DNA of 64,000 bases from Paludibaculum fermentans (lineage in GTDB: Bacteria; Acidobacteriota; Terriglobia; Bryobacterales; Bryobacteraceae), in NCBI RefSeq assembly GCF_015277775.1, contig NZ_CP063849.1, forward strand, positions 992,001 through 1,056,000, read 5' to 3'. Below, in pieces: positions 8,949-18,123 of this stretch. Both the position numbers and the translations under genes were made by a program. The notes beneath the pieces are model-generated. The model saw only the letters and a list, made by a program, of their open reading frames with translations. It was not told the origin of the DNA and did no database searches. Position 1 is the first letter of the stretch. Every line of letters begins with the position of its first letter.

Positions 8949-9575
8949 ATGGACTTTATCTCGGGTCATGTAGGTTGGATCGAGGTCGTCTGCGGTCCGA
9001 TGTTTTCGGGGAAGAGCGAAGAGCTCATCCGGCGGCTGAGGCGGGCGCTGATCGCCCGCAAGCGCGTGCAGGTCTTCAAGCCTGTCATTGATATTCGCTA
9101 CTCGGCGGACGAAATCGTGAGTCACGCCGACGTCAGAATGCGCAGTGAAGTAGTACAGGGGCCGGCGGAGATACTCACCCGGCTCGACTGGCGCACGCAG
9201 GTAGTCGGTATCGACGAGGCGAACTTCATGGGGCAGGATCTGGTGGGAGTGGCTCAGCAGTTGGCGGATTCCGGCAAGCAGGTGATCATCGCCGGCTTGG
9301 ATACAGACTATATGGGCCGGCCGTTTCCGCCGGTGCCGGACCTGCTGTGCGTGGCTGAGTCCATCACTAAGACCCTGGCCATTTGCTTAAGGTGCGGCAA
9401 TCCGGCCAAACATACCCAACGGCTGGTGGACTCCAGCGATCTGATCGTGGTGGGCGCCACGGGGATGTATGAGGCGCGCTGCCGGCACTGCTTCGATCCG
9501 GGGGCTCCCAGGCAGGAGTACCTGGACTTTAGTAGTCCCAGGATTATGTCTCCGGGCACGCCCCAAAACGGATGA
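8949..9575 (+). CDS. tdk: Thymidine kinase (type II)
   Basis: Phosphorylates thymidine to dTMP in nucleotide salvage. The P-loop GPMFSGKSE is at about 16-24, GIDEANFMG is the Walker B/catalytic Glu region, and [14 protein letters not shown] is the family lasso segment. Zinc is bound by CLRCGN and CRHC pairs in the C-terminal half. At 208 residues the length is normal. The ATG at 8949 gives a short extension before the P-loop, as usual for the family. It stands alone between divergent and unrelated genes. Confidence 0.95.
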   Translation: MDFISGHVGWIEVVCGPMFSGKSEELIRRLRRALIARKRVQVFKPVIDIRYSADEIVSHADVRMRSEVVQGPAEILTRLDWRTQVVGIDEANFMGQDLVGVAQQLADSGKQVIIAGLDTDYMGRPFPPVPDLLCVAESITKTLAICLRCGNPAKHTQRLVDSSDLIVVGATGMYEARCRHCFDPGAPRQEYLDFSSPRIMSPGTPQNG

Positions 9576-9656
9576 AACCGTCTGACATGCCAACTACATC
9601 TATGGTGTTAGCATAGGTTTAGCAGCCTGACTGTTCAAAAAGAGAGGGATATCGAA

Positions 9657-10565
9657 GTGAGCGATCCACAATATGGCGCACCGCAGGGTGGCGGTCAGCC
9701 CAGCTATGTTTTGCCCGCACCGGCCTCCAGCGGCTCCGGTGTCAAGATGGCTATCCTGTTCGGCGCAGTGATCGCGCTGATCGCAGCCAATGTCTATCTG
9801 TTTCTCCAGATTGACACACTGAAGCAGGAGATGGCCAAGAACCGCGACTCCATCCTCGAAGAGGTGGGCCGCGTGAAGGAAACCTCCTCAGTTAGTTCAG
9901 CGGCGGCGCGGCGGAACATGGACACCCTGAAGGAAGAGCTGGAAGCAGCCCGCCGTCAGGCCTCGATGGCCGTCGGTCAGGCTAAAGTGGATGCCACGAA
10001 GCATGCCGAAGACTTGGCCGCCCGCCTGGCTCAACAGCAGAAGGCGAGTGAAGCCGCGATGAAGGGCCAGATCTCGAAGGTGGAAGAGGCCGCGACCACG
10101 GCGAACACCAAGATCGGCGAAGTGGCCACCGATGTCACCGGCGTCAAGACGGACCTCAGCAACACCAAGTCCGAGTTGGACAAGACGATCGCCAGCCTGA
10201 AGACCGTTTCCGGCGACCTGGGTGTGCAGAGCGGCCTCATCGCCACCAATGGCAAGGAACTGTCGGCCCTGAAGGCCCTGGGCGAACGCAACTACTTTGA
10301 GTTCAACCTGGCGAAGACGAAGGCCCCGCAGAAGGTTGGCGACATCTTCCTGCAGCTGAAGAAGACCGACAACAAGAAGAACAAGTACACGGTGGAGATC
10401 ACGGCCGACGACAAGCGGGTGGAGAAGAAGGACAAGGGCGTGAACGAGCCCGTCCAGTTCTACACCTCCAAGGCGCGCCAGCCGTACGAAATCGTCGTCA
10501 ATGAAGTGAAGAAGGACGTCATCGTCGGCTACCTGGCCACCCCCAAGGTCCAGTCCGCCCGTTAA
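9657..10565 (+). CDS. Membrane-anchored coiled-coil protein of unknown function
   Basis: Starts at GTG behind GAGAGGG. A Gly/Pro/Ser-rich cytoplasmic lead (1-28) is followed by one transmembrane helix (about 29-50), a long Ala/Lys/Glu-rich coiled coil (about 52-215, many heptad-spaced alanines and leucines) and a lysine-rich beta-like C-terminal domain (FNLAKTKAPQKVGDIFLQL onward). The layout resembles cell-envelope spacer or scaffold proteins, but no family is recognised. It is a single-gene unit ended by a strong hairpin. Confidence 0.8.
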   Translation: MSDPQYGAPQGGGQPSYVLPAPASSGSGVKMAILFGAVIALIAANVYLFLQIDTLKQEMAKNRDSILEEVGRVKETSSVSSAAARRNMDTLKEELEAARRQASMAVGQAKVDATKHAEDLAARLAQQQKASEAAMKGQISKVEEAATTANTKIGEVATDVTGVKTDLSNTKSELDKTIASLKTVSGDLGVQSGLIATNGKELSALKALGERNYFEFNLAKTKAPQKVGDIFLQLKKTDNKKNKYTVEITADDKRVEKKDKGVNEPVQFYTSKARQPYEIVVNEVKKDVIVGYLATPKVQSAR

Positions 10566-10587
10566 ACCTATTTGCTTCCGTAGTTTG

Positions 10588-10625
10588 AAAGGCCCGCCAG
10601 TCTCCACCGAGGCTGGCGGGCCTTT
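10588..10625. terminator. Bidirectional terminator
   Basis: AAAGGCCCGCCAG (10588-10600) pairs exactly with CTGGCGGGCCTTT (10613-10625). It lies between two convergent genes, and the A and T residues at the stem base let it serve both strands. Confidence 0.85.
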
Positions 10626-10631
10626 CCGTTT

Positions 10632-13160
10632 CTAGCGGCGGGCCTGCGTTTTCAGCACGGGATAAGGCTGGTCGTACCCCTTGGCATCCCACCACAGGAT
10701 CTTGTTCAGCACGTCGCTGGGAATGTCGTCCACATCTTCCCAGTTCATGGCCGCCGATTGCTGGGCCGCCCACAGCTTGCGGCCATTCAGGGCCTTCAGC
10801 GGCGGATTCATCTGGTCCAGCGGGATCCGGTTGGGGATCGCCGTGTACGGCTCCAAGTTGGATTCGGGCGTGAAGACGCTCGTCATCGTGCGCGAATTCT
10901 GCAGGAAGACGGTGCGGGGTGGAATCTGGAACAGCTCCTGAATGGTCTTGACCATCGAGATCTGGTTGTAGTGGTTCGAGTCGACGACACCGCGCCGGAT
11001 GTTGGGCCCGATGGCCAGGGCGACCGTTCGGTGCCCGTCGACGTGGTCTAGCCCGTCCTGCGCGTCGTCTTCCACCACCAGGATCAGGCTGTGCGCCCAG
11101 AACCGGCTCTTGGAGATGCCCTCGACGATGCGGCCCAGCGCCAGGTCATCGTCCGCCACCATGGCCTTTGGGGTCGGCGAACCGGGCCGGGTCCCGTTGG
11201 TGTGGTCGGAGGTCATGGTCAGGATGTTGATATTGGGCATCTCGCCGGACTTCTCGCGCTCGCCCAGTTCACGCAGGAACTCTTCGGCTCGGATCTGGTC
11301 GGTGATCACCGTGTCGTCCTGCGGGTAGCTGGGGCTCATCAATGGCTTCAGGGCAGGGAGACCGGCCGCGCTGCAGCCCACCTGATCGCGCCACTTGCCG
11401 GTTTTGTACAGATCCCAGTAGTAGCTCCAGCTCATCCCGGCGCGCTCGTGGATGTCCTCGGCCTGCTGGGTGGCGGGATCGAACTTCCCGGGCAGGCAGA
11501 ACTCGCCGAAGATCCGTACCTTCACGTCCGGCGGCGCGCCCTGGAAGAAGAAGCCGGCGGGCGAAACGGTGAGCGCGTCGCTCATGTCCCACGCGTAACC
11601 GCGCGGCGAGGCGGCGAAGGCGCGTTGGGTGTAGTCGCTGACAAACGCCATCATCAGCCACTGGTGGCCGTCGAAGCTGATGGAACTCGAAGTGAGGAAG
11701 TTGTCGAGCACGACATAGCGCTCGGCCAGCGCGTGGTGGTTCGGCGTGACATCCCCGCCATAGATCGCCAGCTTCGGGTCGCCGTTCGCTTTGGCGATGT
11801 CGCCGAAGACCTGGTCGTAAGTGCGGTTCTCCTTGATGATGAAGAACACGTGCTGGATGCCGAGCGAGCGCAGGTTCTCCACGCCTCCGGCTGGGGTGAA
11901 CTTCGGCTGATTGGCGGCTTTCACTTCCCGCAGTCCGGCCAGCCACTGGGCTTTATCCGGAGCCGGCATCGACTGGATCAGGCCTTCATAGGCTCTCGAA
12001 TTGAAGTTGCCACCGGGCAGGGCGGTGTTGCCGGTGCCTTTGATGGAGACGACCCGCAATTTGCCCGCTGCGTCGATGGCGATGCCGGACGGGAACCAAC
12101 CGGTGGGCAGGGCTCCTTCCACCTTGTTCTTACGAACCACGGCGACGGAATTGGTGCCGCCGCAGAGAACGTAAAGGGTCTGTCCGTCGGGGGCGTAGGC
12201 TGCGTTGGTTGGAATACTCCCACGCGTACCGTCGGGATAGCTGGGGATGCGCACTTCGCGCGTCTTCAAGGTGGCTGTGTCGACGAGGGTCACGCTGTCG
12301 GAGTGGCCGTTGGCCACCGCCAGTTCCTTGCCGTCTCCGCGGAGCGCCAGGCCGGAGGGCGCGAGGCCCACGGCTACTTCACGGGGCTGGGAGCCGTCGG
12401 GATCGATGACCGTCAGGGTCCCGCTGATGGATGAGCCGGTCACGGGATCGCTGGCGATCTTTGAACCGCTGGACGGCGCCAGTACGTCGCCTTCCTTCGG
12501 CCGGCGGCCGCCTCGGTTGGCGACAAAGATGCGGCCTGAGCGGGGCTCCAGCGCGACATGGAACGGCGCAATGCCAACCGGGATCTCGCGCTTCACCTGG
12601 CGCGTGGCGGCGTCGATCTCGGCCAGCGTGTTGTTGCGGCTGAAGGCGACGTAAGCCGTTGCGCCGTCCTTCGAGAAGGCGATGCCGATGGGCAGGGGGT
12701 GGGGCTTCAGTTCGACCCGCTCTTCCTTTGTGGGGGCGCCGCGATCATCCAGGGTGATGATCAGGAGCCCGTCAGGACCGTTGCGCAGCGTTTCGCTGGC
12801 CCAGACTTCACGGGTTCCGGGCCGGAAGGCCAGTCCGGCATACGAGGTGGACTTCGACTTCGTCTCGCCCAGCAGCGACATGGCCGTGGGGTCGAAGAAG
12901 ACGACTCCCTTTGTATTCAGCACGGCCAGGACGCGCTTCTCCGGGTCGAAGGCCAGATCCACCGGCCGGCCCGCGATGGTAACCGGATCACCCCAGGGCT
13001 GCAGAAGTTGGGTGGTGGGGATCAGATAGACACCCCCGGGCTGCTTGCCGCCCCTGACGGTGCTCGACAACACCGCGAATACGCCTGTCTTCTCCGCTGT
13101 CACCAGCGCCGCGCCCGCCAGGCACAGCCCGCCCGCCGCCAACCAATACCCGAGTTTCAC
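10632..13160 (-). CDS. Bifunctional YncE-type beta-propeller / alkaline-phosphatase-fold phosphoesterase
   Basis: An 842-residue secreted protein with an N-terminal hydrophobic signal. Residues about 40-380 repeat a YVTN/YncE seven-blade pattern (VAFSRNNTLAEIDAATRQV, VANRGGRR, LTVIDPDG, VANGHSDSVTLVDTAT, LYVLCGGTNSVAVV). From about 435 a phosphoesterase domain begins with FFIIKENRTYDQVFGD, continues through FDGHQWLM and closes with LILVVEDDAQDGLDHVDGHRT, which matches the phosphoesterase family related to alkaline phosphatase and phospholipase C. The two-domain arrangement is known in Acidobacteria and Planctomycetes. The substrate is unknown and it probably acts in the periplasm. Confidence 0.87.
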   Translation of the reverse strand: MKLGYWLAAGGLCLAGAALVTAEKTGVFAVLSSTVRGGKQPGGVYLIPTTQLLQPWGDPVTIAGRPVDLAFDPEKRVLAVLNTKGVVFFDPTAMSLLGETKSKSTSYAGLAFRPGTREVWASETLRNGPDGLLIITLDDRGAPTKEERVELKPHPLPIGIAFSKDGATAYVAFSRNNTLAEIDAATRQVKREIPVGIAPFHVALEPRSGRIFVANRGGRRPKEGDVLAPSSGSKIASDPVTGSSISGTLTVIDPDGSQPREVAVGLAPSGLALRGDGKELAVANGHSDSVTLVDTATLKTREVRIPSYPDGTRGSIPTNAAYAPDGQTLYVLCGGTNSVAVVRKNKVEGALPTGWFPSGIAIDAAGKLRVVSIKGTGNTALPGGNFNSRAYEGLIQSMPAPDKAQWLAGLREVKAANQPKFTPAGGVENLRSLGIQHVFFIIKENRTYDQVFGDIAKANGDPKLAIYGGDVTPNHHALAERYVVLDNFLTSSSISFDGHQWLMMAFVSDYTQRAFAASPRGYAWDMSDALTVSPAGFFFQGAPPDVKVRIFGEFCLPGKFDPATQQAEDIHERAGMSWSYYWDLYKTGKWRDQVGCSAAGLPALKPLMSPSYPQDDTVITDQIRAEEFLRELGEREKSGEMPNINILTMTSDHTNGTRPGSPTPKAMVADDDLALGRIVEGISKSRFWAHSLILVVEDDAQDGLDHVDGHRTVALAIGPNIRRGVVDSNHYNQISMVKTIQELFQIPPRTVFLQNSRTMTSVFTPESNLEPYTAIPNRIPLDQMNPPLKALNGRKLWAAQQSAAMNWEDVDDIPSDVLNKILWWDAKGYDQPYPVLKTQARR

Positions 13161-13183
13161 GCCTGCTCCTCAGTCAAAGAAAA

Positions 13184-13214
13184 AAGCCCGGGTCCCATTG
13201 AAGGGCCCGGGCTT
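13184..13214 (-). terminator. Intrinsic terminator of the molybdenum hydroxylase operon
   Basis: On the minus strand AAGCCCGGG and CCCGGGCTT pair, with a 3-bp inner stem and one bulge, followed by a run of T residues (plus-strand A-run 13177-13185). It lies just after the small gene at 13235 and before the start of the next minus-strand gene. Confidence 0.75.
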
Positions 13215-13234
13215 GATTCTATCGTGTTCAGTCT

Positions 13235-13465
13235 CTACAACTCCCGGTAGCAGGTCCGGGTTTCGTTGCACTCATACTCATCGACCACTTTTGCGTCGGG
13301 GCCGATGCAGATCTGCGTCTTCTCGCACCAGAAAGCCCGGTCGTTGCCGTGCGGCACCGTTGGGTCCCACTCGGCCTCGACATACAGGCCTTTCCAGCGG
13401 AGACATTCACAGCGGTCATCGCCGATGCGCGTCAGGCCTGCGCGTTCGCCGTTGACGATTGCCAT
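13235..13465 (-). CDS. Small cysteine-containing hypothetical protein
   Basis: A 76-residue protein with six cysteines (CECLRW, FWCEKTQICIG, YECNETRTCYREL) and no signal peptide. AAGGAG is correctly placed before the ATG at 13465. The gene lies 13 bp after the FAD subunit gene, in the same direction, and just before the operon terminator, so it is very probably co-transcribed with the molybdenum hydroxylase. The Cys spacing could bind a metal or form disulfides. No family recognised. Confidence 0.6.
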   Translation of the reverse strand: MAIVNGERAGLTRIGDDRCECLRWKGLYVEAEWDPTVPHGNDRAFWCEKTQICIGPDAKVVDEYECNETRTCYREL

Positions 13466-13478
13466 GCCGGGTCTCCTT

Positions 13479-14459
13479 TCAGCTCTTCACGCCGGCCGCG
13501 GCCAGCAAGGCGCGCTTCACCGCCACCGATGCGAGCTGCACTTTGTACGTATTCTGGCTGAGGGGTTTGGCGCCCTCCACCGCGGCTTTGCCCGCGGCCT
13601 CGGCCGTCTCTTCCGTGATCGCTTTGCCGGCCAGCAGACTGGAGGCTTTCTCCGCCCAGTAAGGCGTCGGGCCCACATGGCCGAGCACGATGCTGGCGGA
13701 AGCGACGGTCGAGCCCTTCATGGTGAGGGTGACCGACGCGGCGGCCAGCGGCCAGTCCATTGCGTCCTTCTGGCGGACTTCGTAGGTGGCGCTCTTTTCA
13801 CCGGCCTTGACCGGGACCATGATCTCCGTGAGGATCTCGTTGGGCAGGAGGGCCACTTCGCGGGCGTCGTTGTTCGAGGGCGCGACGAAGAACTTCGCCG
13901 CATCCACTTCCCGGGTGCCGCCGGCCGAAGCCAGCTTCACCTTGGCGCCCATGGCTACCAGCGCGGGTCCGAAGCTCGAGGCGGAGACGAACTTAGCCGC
14001 TCCATCGCCGAAGATGGCGTGGTAGCGGTTGTCGCCTTCGATCACGAGGTCCTTCCCTTCGTGTTTGGGCAGCAGGCCGAAGCCGGCGCGGAAATACCAG
14101 CAGCGGGGCCGCTGGCACAGGTCGCCGCCCACCGTACCCATGTTGCGGATCTGCGGGCTGGTGATGCCGTGGGCAGCTTGCGTGAGCGCGGGGAGGGCGG
14201 CGCGGACAATCGCGTTGGAGAGCAGTTCGTCCACCGTCACCGCCGCTCCGATGCGCACGCCGGTGGCGGTCTTGGTGATGCCCTTCAACTCAGCGATTTC
14301 CTTGATGTTGACCACCCGCTTGGGGGCCACTACGCCGTCCTTCATCAGGCTCAACAGGTCAGTGCCGCCGGCCAGCACCGCCGCGTCGTCCCACCCCGAA
14401 CCCAGCAGGGCCAGGGCTTCTTTCAGCGTTTTCGGACTTGCGTACTCGAAGGGTTGCAT
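13479..14459 (-). CDS. Xanthine dehydrogenase family FAD-binding subunit
   Basis: The 326-residue medium subunit passes electrons from the iron-sulfur protein to FAD. N-terminal VLAGGTDLLSLMKDGV and MGTVGGDLCQRPRCWYFR are the FAD PP-loop regions; the C-terminal CO_deh_flav_C domain covers about 215-323. Compared with PaoB-type subunits, the loop after CQRPRCWYF lacks the extra cysteines that hold a 4Fe-4S cluster, as far as I can judge. Its start codon abuts the stop of the Mo subunit gene. Confidence 0.9.
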   Translation of the reverse strand: MQPFEYASPKTLKEALALLGSGWDDAAVLAGGTDLLSLMKDGVVAPKRVVNIKEIAELKGITKTATGVRIGAAVTVDELLSNAIVRAALPALTQAAHGITSPQIRNMGTVGGDLCQRPRCWYFRAGFGLLPKHEGKDLVIEGDNRYHAIFGDGAAKFVSASSFGPALVAMGAKVKLASAGGTREVDAAKFFVAPSNNDAREVALLPNEILTEIMVPVKAGEKSATYEVRQKDAMDWPLAAASVTLTMKGSTVASASIVLGHVGPTPYWAEKASSLLAGKAITEETAEAAGKAAVEGAKPLSQNTYKVQLASVAVKRALLAAAGVKS

Positions 14460-16603
14460 CAGGACTTCCTCCCGCTCAGCGCGTCCAGGACATTCATCGG
14501 GCTCATGGGCACCGTGGGCACCCGCGTGCCGATGGCGTTGGCCACCGCGTTCGAGATGGCCGCGATGCCGCCGATGGCCGGGGGTTCGCCCAGGCCGATC
14601 ACGCCGCGCTTGTCGTTCAATTCATCGATTTCAAAGTGGACCACAATCTCGCCGATATCTTTGATGCCGGCCAGTTTGTAGAACTCCATATCCGCATTGA
14701 GCATGCGGCCGGTGAGCTCGTCCATGATGCGCTCTTCCATGAGAGCGCCGCAGATGGACATGATGCAGGCGCCGAAGACCTGGCTTTCCGCCGTCTTCGG
14801 ATTGACGACCAGGCCGATGTCCTGGACGGCCACCAGCTTGTTCATCTTAACGACGCCGGTTTCCACATCGACGCTGACGTCGGCAATCTGCACGCCGCCC
14901 ACGCCGCCCGTGTTCAGGCCTTCCTTGGCCGCCTCGCGGGGCACGTTGGAACCCGTCTCGGAGACGGTCTTCACGCCCAGCTTCTGGCAGGCCGCTTTCC
15001 AGGTCAGGCTCTTGGTAGCGTTGCCCTTCACCTGGATCTTGCCGTCCACCGCTTCGAGCTGGTCGGCCGGTGCGCCGAGTCCGCCGGCCACTTCGGCCAG
15101 CAGCTTGTCGAGCGCATTGACGGTCGCCTTGCGGGTGGACGAGGTGACGCCGCCCACGGTGGTGGATCCGCCCGATGTGCCCGACGGGGGATAGTTCGTA
15201 TCGCCCAACTTGACGCGGATGTCAGGAACCCGCAGCCCCAGGGTCTCGGCCGCCACCTGCGCGATGATCGTGCGGGTGCCGGTGCCCAGGTCCTGCGAAC
15301 CGAGTTCGACTTCCACGGTACCGTCGGGATGGATGGTGGTGCGCGCCGTCGAGTCGTGACCCGCGCCGCCCCACGTATTCACGCCGATGCCCAGGCCGCG
15401 CTTGATGGGGCCCTTGCCCGCATCGCCGCGCGGATGCCACAGCTTCTTCCAGTCGGAGAGTTCCGCGGCCTTCTTCAACTGGCGGACGTAGGTGTCTTCC
15501 CGCTGCGTCAGGTTGGCGTTCTTGATGAACATGTCCAGCGGGTCCATCTTGAGCTTGGCCGCCAGATCTTCCAGCGGAGCGCACGTCAGATAGGACGCCT
15601 GCTGGTGGTTGGGAGCGCGCCAGGCGCGGATGGGTGCCGTGTTCAGGCTGACCGCGGTGTGGTTCTGGCGCCGGTTGGGCACCTTCGTGAAGACATACGG
15701 GATGGGTGGGGATCCGCCGCCGCCGATACCGCCGGAGGCCCAGCTTTCGCTCTGCCACACGGTGAGGGTGCCGTCCTTCTTGGCGCCGAGCTTCACGTTC
15801 AGGAAGCCGGAGGGGCGGCAGCCGGCGATCATCAGTTCCGTCGGCCGATCCAGGAACAGCTTGACGGGCTTGCCGCCGGCGGCCTTGGAGAGTTGCGCCG
15901 CTTCCACACCCCAGCGGTCGGGCTGGAACTTGGAGCCGAAGCCGCCGCCGACGTGGTCCTGATGGACATGGATGTCGGTGGTGGGGATGCTCAGCAGGCG
16001 GGCGAGGTCGCCGCGGATGCTGGTGACGGATTGGGTGGAAGGGTTGAATTCGACTTTGCCGTCGGCACCCCAGCCGATGACCTGGCCGTGGGGCTCCAGG
16101 CAGCAGTGGGTCAGTGTCGGAATGCCGTAGCTGGCTTCCAGCGTGACGTCGGCTTCCTTCATCGCCTGGTCGGGGTCGCCTTCAAGCTGTTCGCCCGCCG
16201 GCTTGGCGCGGGTCCGCACCTTCTTGAGATCATTCTCGACTACGACGTGCGGCATGATGTCGTACTCGATCTTGATTTTCTGGACTGCGTCGCGGGCGGC
16301 CAGTTCCGTGCTGGCGGCGACCACGGCAATCTCCCAGCCGGCCCATTGGATTTCGGTGCCGGCCGGCGCGATGACGCGAACGGCGGCGACTCCGGCGTGT
16401 TTTTCGGCGGCGCTGGTGTCGATGGACTTCACCTTCGCGTGGGCGAACGGAGAGGTGAGCAGGACGGCATGCAGCATGCCCGGTTTGTTCAGGTCGGAGT
16501 TGTATTTCGCGCGGCCGGAGGCCTTCTCGATGCCATCGGTGCGGCTGAGGCGCTGCCCGATCACCTTCCGGCTGGCCATGGGCGGCCAACTGTAATTAGG
16601 CAT
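14459..16603 (-). CDS. Xanthine dehydrogenase family molybdopterin-binding subunit
   Basis: The 714-residue catalytic subunit of an aldehyde oxidoreductase/xanthine dehydrogenase-type enzyme. Ald_Xan_dh_C domain at the start (GQRLSRTDGIEKASGRAKY), MoCo-binding loops HCCLEPHGQ, GGGFGSKFQPD, RAWRAPNHQQ and GSQDLGTGTRT, and the catalytic glutamate in GLGEPPAIGG near the C-terminus. No signal of its own; it would be carried through the Tat pathway with the Tat-tagged iron-sulfur partner. The substrate cannot be read from sequence. It overlaps the 2Fe-2S gene by 8 bp, which suggests coupled synthesis. Confidence 0.93.
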   Translation of the reverse strand: MPNYSWPPMASRKVIGQRLSRTDGIEKASGRAKYNSDLNKPGMLHAVLLTSPFAHAKVKSIDTSAAEKHAGVAAVRVIAPAGTEIQWAGWEIAVVAASTELAARDAVQKIKIEYDIMPHVVVENDLKKVRTRAKPAGEQLEGDPDQAMKEADVTLEASYGIPTLTHCCLEPHGQVIGWGADGKVEFNPSTQSVTSIRGDLARLLSIPTTDIHVHQDHVGGGFGSKFQPDRWGVEAAQLSKAAGGKPVKLFLDRPTELMIAGCRPSGFLNVKLGAKKDGTLTVWQSESWASGGIGGGGSPPIPYVFTKVPNRRQNHTAVSLNTAPIRAWRAPNHQQASYLTCAPLEDLAAKLKMDPLDMFIKNANLTQREDTYVRQLKKAAELSDWKKLWHPRGDAGKGPIKRGLGIGVNTWGGAGHDSTARTTIHPDGTVEVELGSQDLGTGTRTIIAQVAAETLGLRVPDIRVKLGDTNYPPSGTSGGSTTVGGVTSSTRKATVNALDKLLAEVAGGLGAPADQLEAVDGKIQVKGNATKSLTWKAACQKLGVKTVSETGSNVPREAAKEGLNTGGVGGVQIADVSVDVETGVVKMNKLVAVQDIGLVVNPKTAESQVFGACIMSICGALMEERIMDELTGRMLNADMEFYKLAGIKDIGEIVVHFEIDELNDKRGVIGLGEPPAIGGIAAISNAVANAIGTRVPTVPMSPMNVLDALSGRKS

Positions 16604-17240
16604 TCGAGCCTCCCTTCATCATCTTGGCTGCTTCGAGGACGGCCTTGCGGACACCGACGTAGGTGCCGCAGCGGCAGAGATTGCCGCCGAGACCATCCTT
16701 GACCTGCTCGTAGGTCGGGTTGGGGGTGTGATCCAGAAATGCTTTTGACGCGACGACAAAGCCCGGTGTGCAATAGCCGCACTGCTGGGCGTCGTTGTTC
16801 ACGAAGGCCTGCACGACGGCATGGGGCTTGCCGCCCGACATGGCAAATCCTTCGATGGTGGTGATCTGTTTGCCCTGTGCGTCGATGGCGAGGATGGAGC
16901 AGGCGTAGGAGACTTTGCCGTTGACGAGGACGGAGCAGGCGCCGCAGGTGCCGCGATCGCAGACGCGCTTGGCGCCCGTGATATCGAGTTGGTTGCGCAG
17001 TGTGTCGAGCAGCGTTTCGCGCGGCTCCACCGTGGCCTTCATTGGCTTTCCGTTAATGTTCAGGGTGATCGCTACCGCGCCCGGTCCCATGACGCCTGGA
17101 GGCGTTTGGGCCTGGGCCTGCTCTGGAAGCAGAGCTGGAGCAACGGCTCCGGTGACACCGATGCCCTGCATGAAACCGCGGCGGGAGAAACCGCGGCCTT
17201 TTCGCTTTTCCCGGTTCTCGGGATCGAGGATTTCACTCAC
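16596..17240 (-). CDS. (2Fe-2S)-binding subunit with Tat signal
   Basis: The 214-residue small subunit of the molybdenum hydroxylase. A twin-arginine signal (SRRGFMQGIG, from residue 19) precedes a plant-ferredoxin-type 2Fe-2S domain (CDRGTCGACSVLV...C) and a C-terminal alpha-helical 2Fe-2S domain (QCGYCTPGF and LCRCGTY). The Tat signal predicts a periplasmic enzyme, as for E. coli PaoABC. It is the first gene of the operon (order 2Fe-2S, Mo, FAD, small Cys protein). The cofactor assembly chaperone (XdhC/PaoD type) is not in this window. Confidence 0.94.
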   Translation of the reverse strand: MSEILDPENREKRKGRGFSRRGFMQGIGVTGAVAPALLPEQAQAQTPPGVMGPGAVAITLNINGKPMKATVEPRETLLDTLRNQLDITGAKRVCDRGTCGACSVLVNGKVSYACSILAIDAQGKQITTIEGFAMSGGKPHAVVQAFVNNDAQQCGYCTPGFVVASKAFLDHTPNPTYEQVKDGLGGNLCRCGTYVGVRKAVLEAAKMMKGGSNA

Positions 17241-17587
17241 GAACGAACCCCTTCCTTCCGCGTCCCGGCGCCAATTGCGCGCCTGACTCGAATCAGTAGA
17301 ATTGTACCCGATTCAGACTGGCGCGATTGGGTTTACGAGACGAGGGTCTGAAACCGGCGAAGGGACACAAATGCAAGCACTTTGGCGAGGTGAGCGGGTA
17401 TGGAAAGGGAGCGCGGCGTCAGGTGCTGAGACGATTCAGTGCGCACGGGGCAGATTATCGGGGGATAGGTGGAAGCGGTTCTCGGTGGAACTGACTGTTG
17501 GGGCGCACACGCGCACCAGCGCTAATGTGTGGTGGCCCGCTGGCTGTGACAGAAGCGGCGCGCGGGTGCGGCGCGCGCCCATTCCAA
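17241..17587. other. Intergenic region upstream of the molybdenum hydroxylase operon
   Basis: No gene is convincing on either strand; the open frames here have arginine-rich, shadow-like composition. It should contain the minus-strand promoter of the operon, but no clear -35/-10 pair stands out. Confidence 0.4.
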
Positions 17588-17833
17588 CTAGTTCGGCCGG
17601 GAGTTGACCCGGCGCACCCAGACTTCCAGTTGTTGCGCCTGGGCGGGCTCAACCACCTTGCTCTTGGCGTCTTCTTCTGACCCATGGACCACCAGGCGCA
17701 GCAGGCTCTGCTGGAACTTCATGATCGCTTCGAGATCTTTCACCGATTGCTCCATACTGCATTTCTCATCGGCCCATTCGCCCGGCTTGAATAGGGATTG
17801 TTGCTCCCCGCACCGAAAAAACTTTGAACTCAA
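17588..17833 (-). CDS. Small hypothetical protein
   Basis: An 81-codon frame with natural amino-acid composition: a helical, charged C-terminal half (SVKDLEAIMKFQQSLLRLVV, then EEDAKSKVVEPAQAQQLEVW). An internal ATG at 17755 gives a shorter 55-residue form. No strong ribosome-binding site was seen for either start. No domain recognised; it stands alone beside a G-rich inverted-repeat region. Confidence 0.42.
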   Translation of the reverse strand: MSSKFFRCGEQQSLFKPGEWADEKCSMEQSVKDLEAIMKFQQSLLRLVVHGSEEDAKSKVVEPAQAQQLEVWVRRVNSRPN

Positions 17834-17936
17834 GAAGCCGGCTGGGTGGGGAAACGAGGAAAGGTGGGGAACAGGGTTGGGGGAGGAGAGGAGTAGCAGT
17901 TCAGGGAAGTAGGAGACAACCGCGCTTCTTGAGTTC
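17826..17936. repeat. 13-bp inverted repeat flanking a G-rich purine tract
   Basis: GAACTCAAGAAGC (17826-17838) and its exact reverse complement (17924-17936) are 85 bp apart. The interval is almost all purine, with five G-runs of three or more between 17844 and 17883, so the plus strand could form a G-quadruplex in the loop. It contains no gene, apart from the left arm overlapping the extreme start of the small minus-strand gene. Confidence 0.55.
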
Positions 17937-18067
17937 GCCCTGTGGATTCACAGTCCTTTCTAAAGCAGGCGTCGGACCAAATGCGATCCACGTAAACTCA
18001 AGCACTTACGCCGGGCACTCCGTCCCGTTTCGGAACTGGGTGTCAAAACGGAACCCGGAAATGCACA

Positions 18068-18099
18068 CCGGCCCGGATGCCGTTGAACATCCGGGCCGG
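18068..18099 (-). terminator. Terminator-like hairpin after the TonB-type receptor gene
   Basis: CCGGCCCGGATG pairs exactly with CATCCGGGCCGG across an 8-nt loop, 24 bp beyond the receptor stop codon. The minus-strand downstream side lacks a clean T-run, so efficiency is uncertain. Confidence 0.6.
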
Positions 18100-18123
18100 T
18101 TGGGTTTGTTCCGCAGCGGCAGT

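Noticed and set aside
14438-16702. 754-codon plus-strand frame opposite the Mo subunit gene
   Set aside because: It mirrors a well-supported gene, with alternating Gly/His/Arg runs and no ribosome-binding site.
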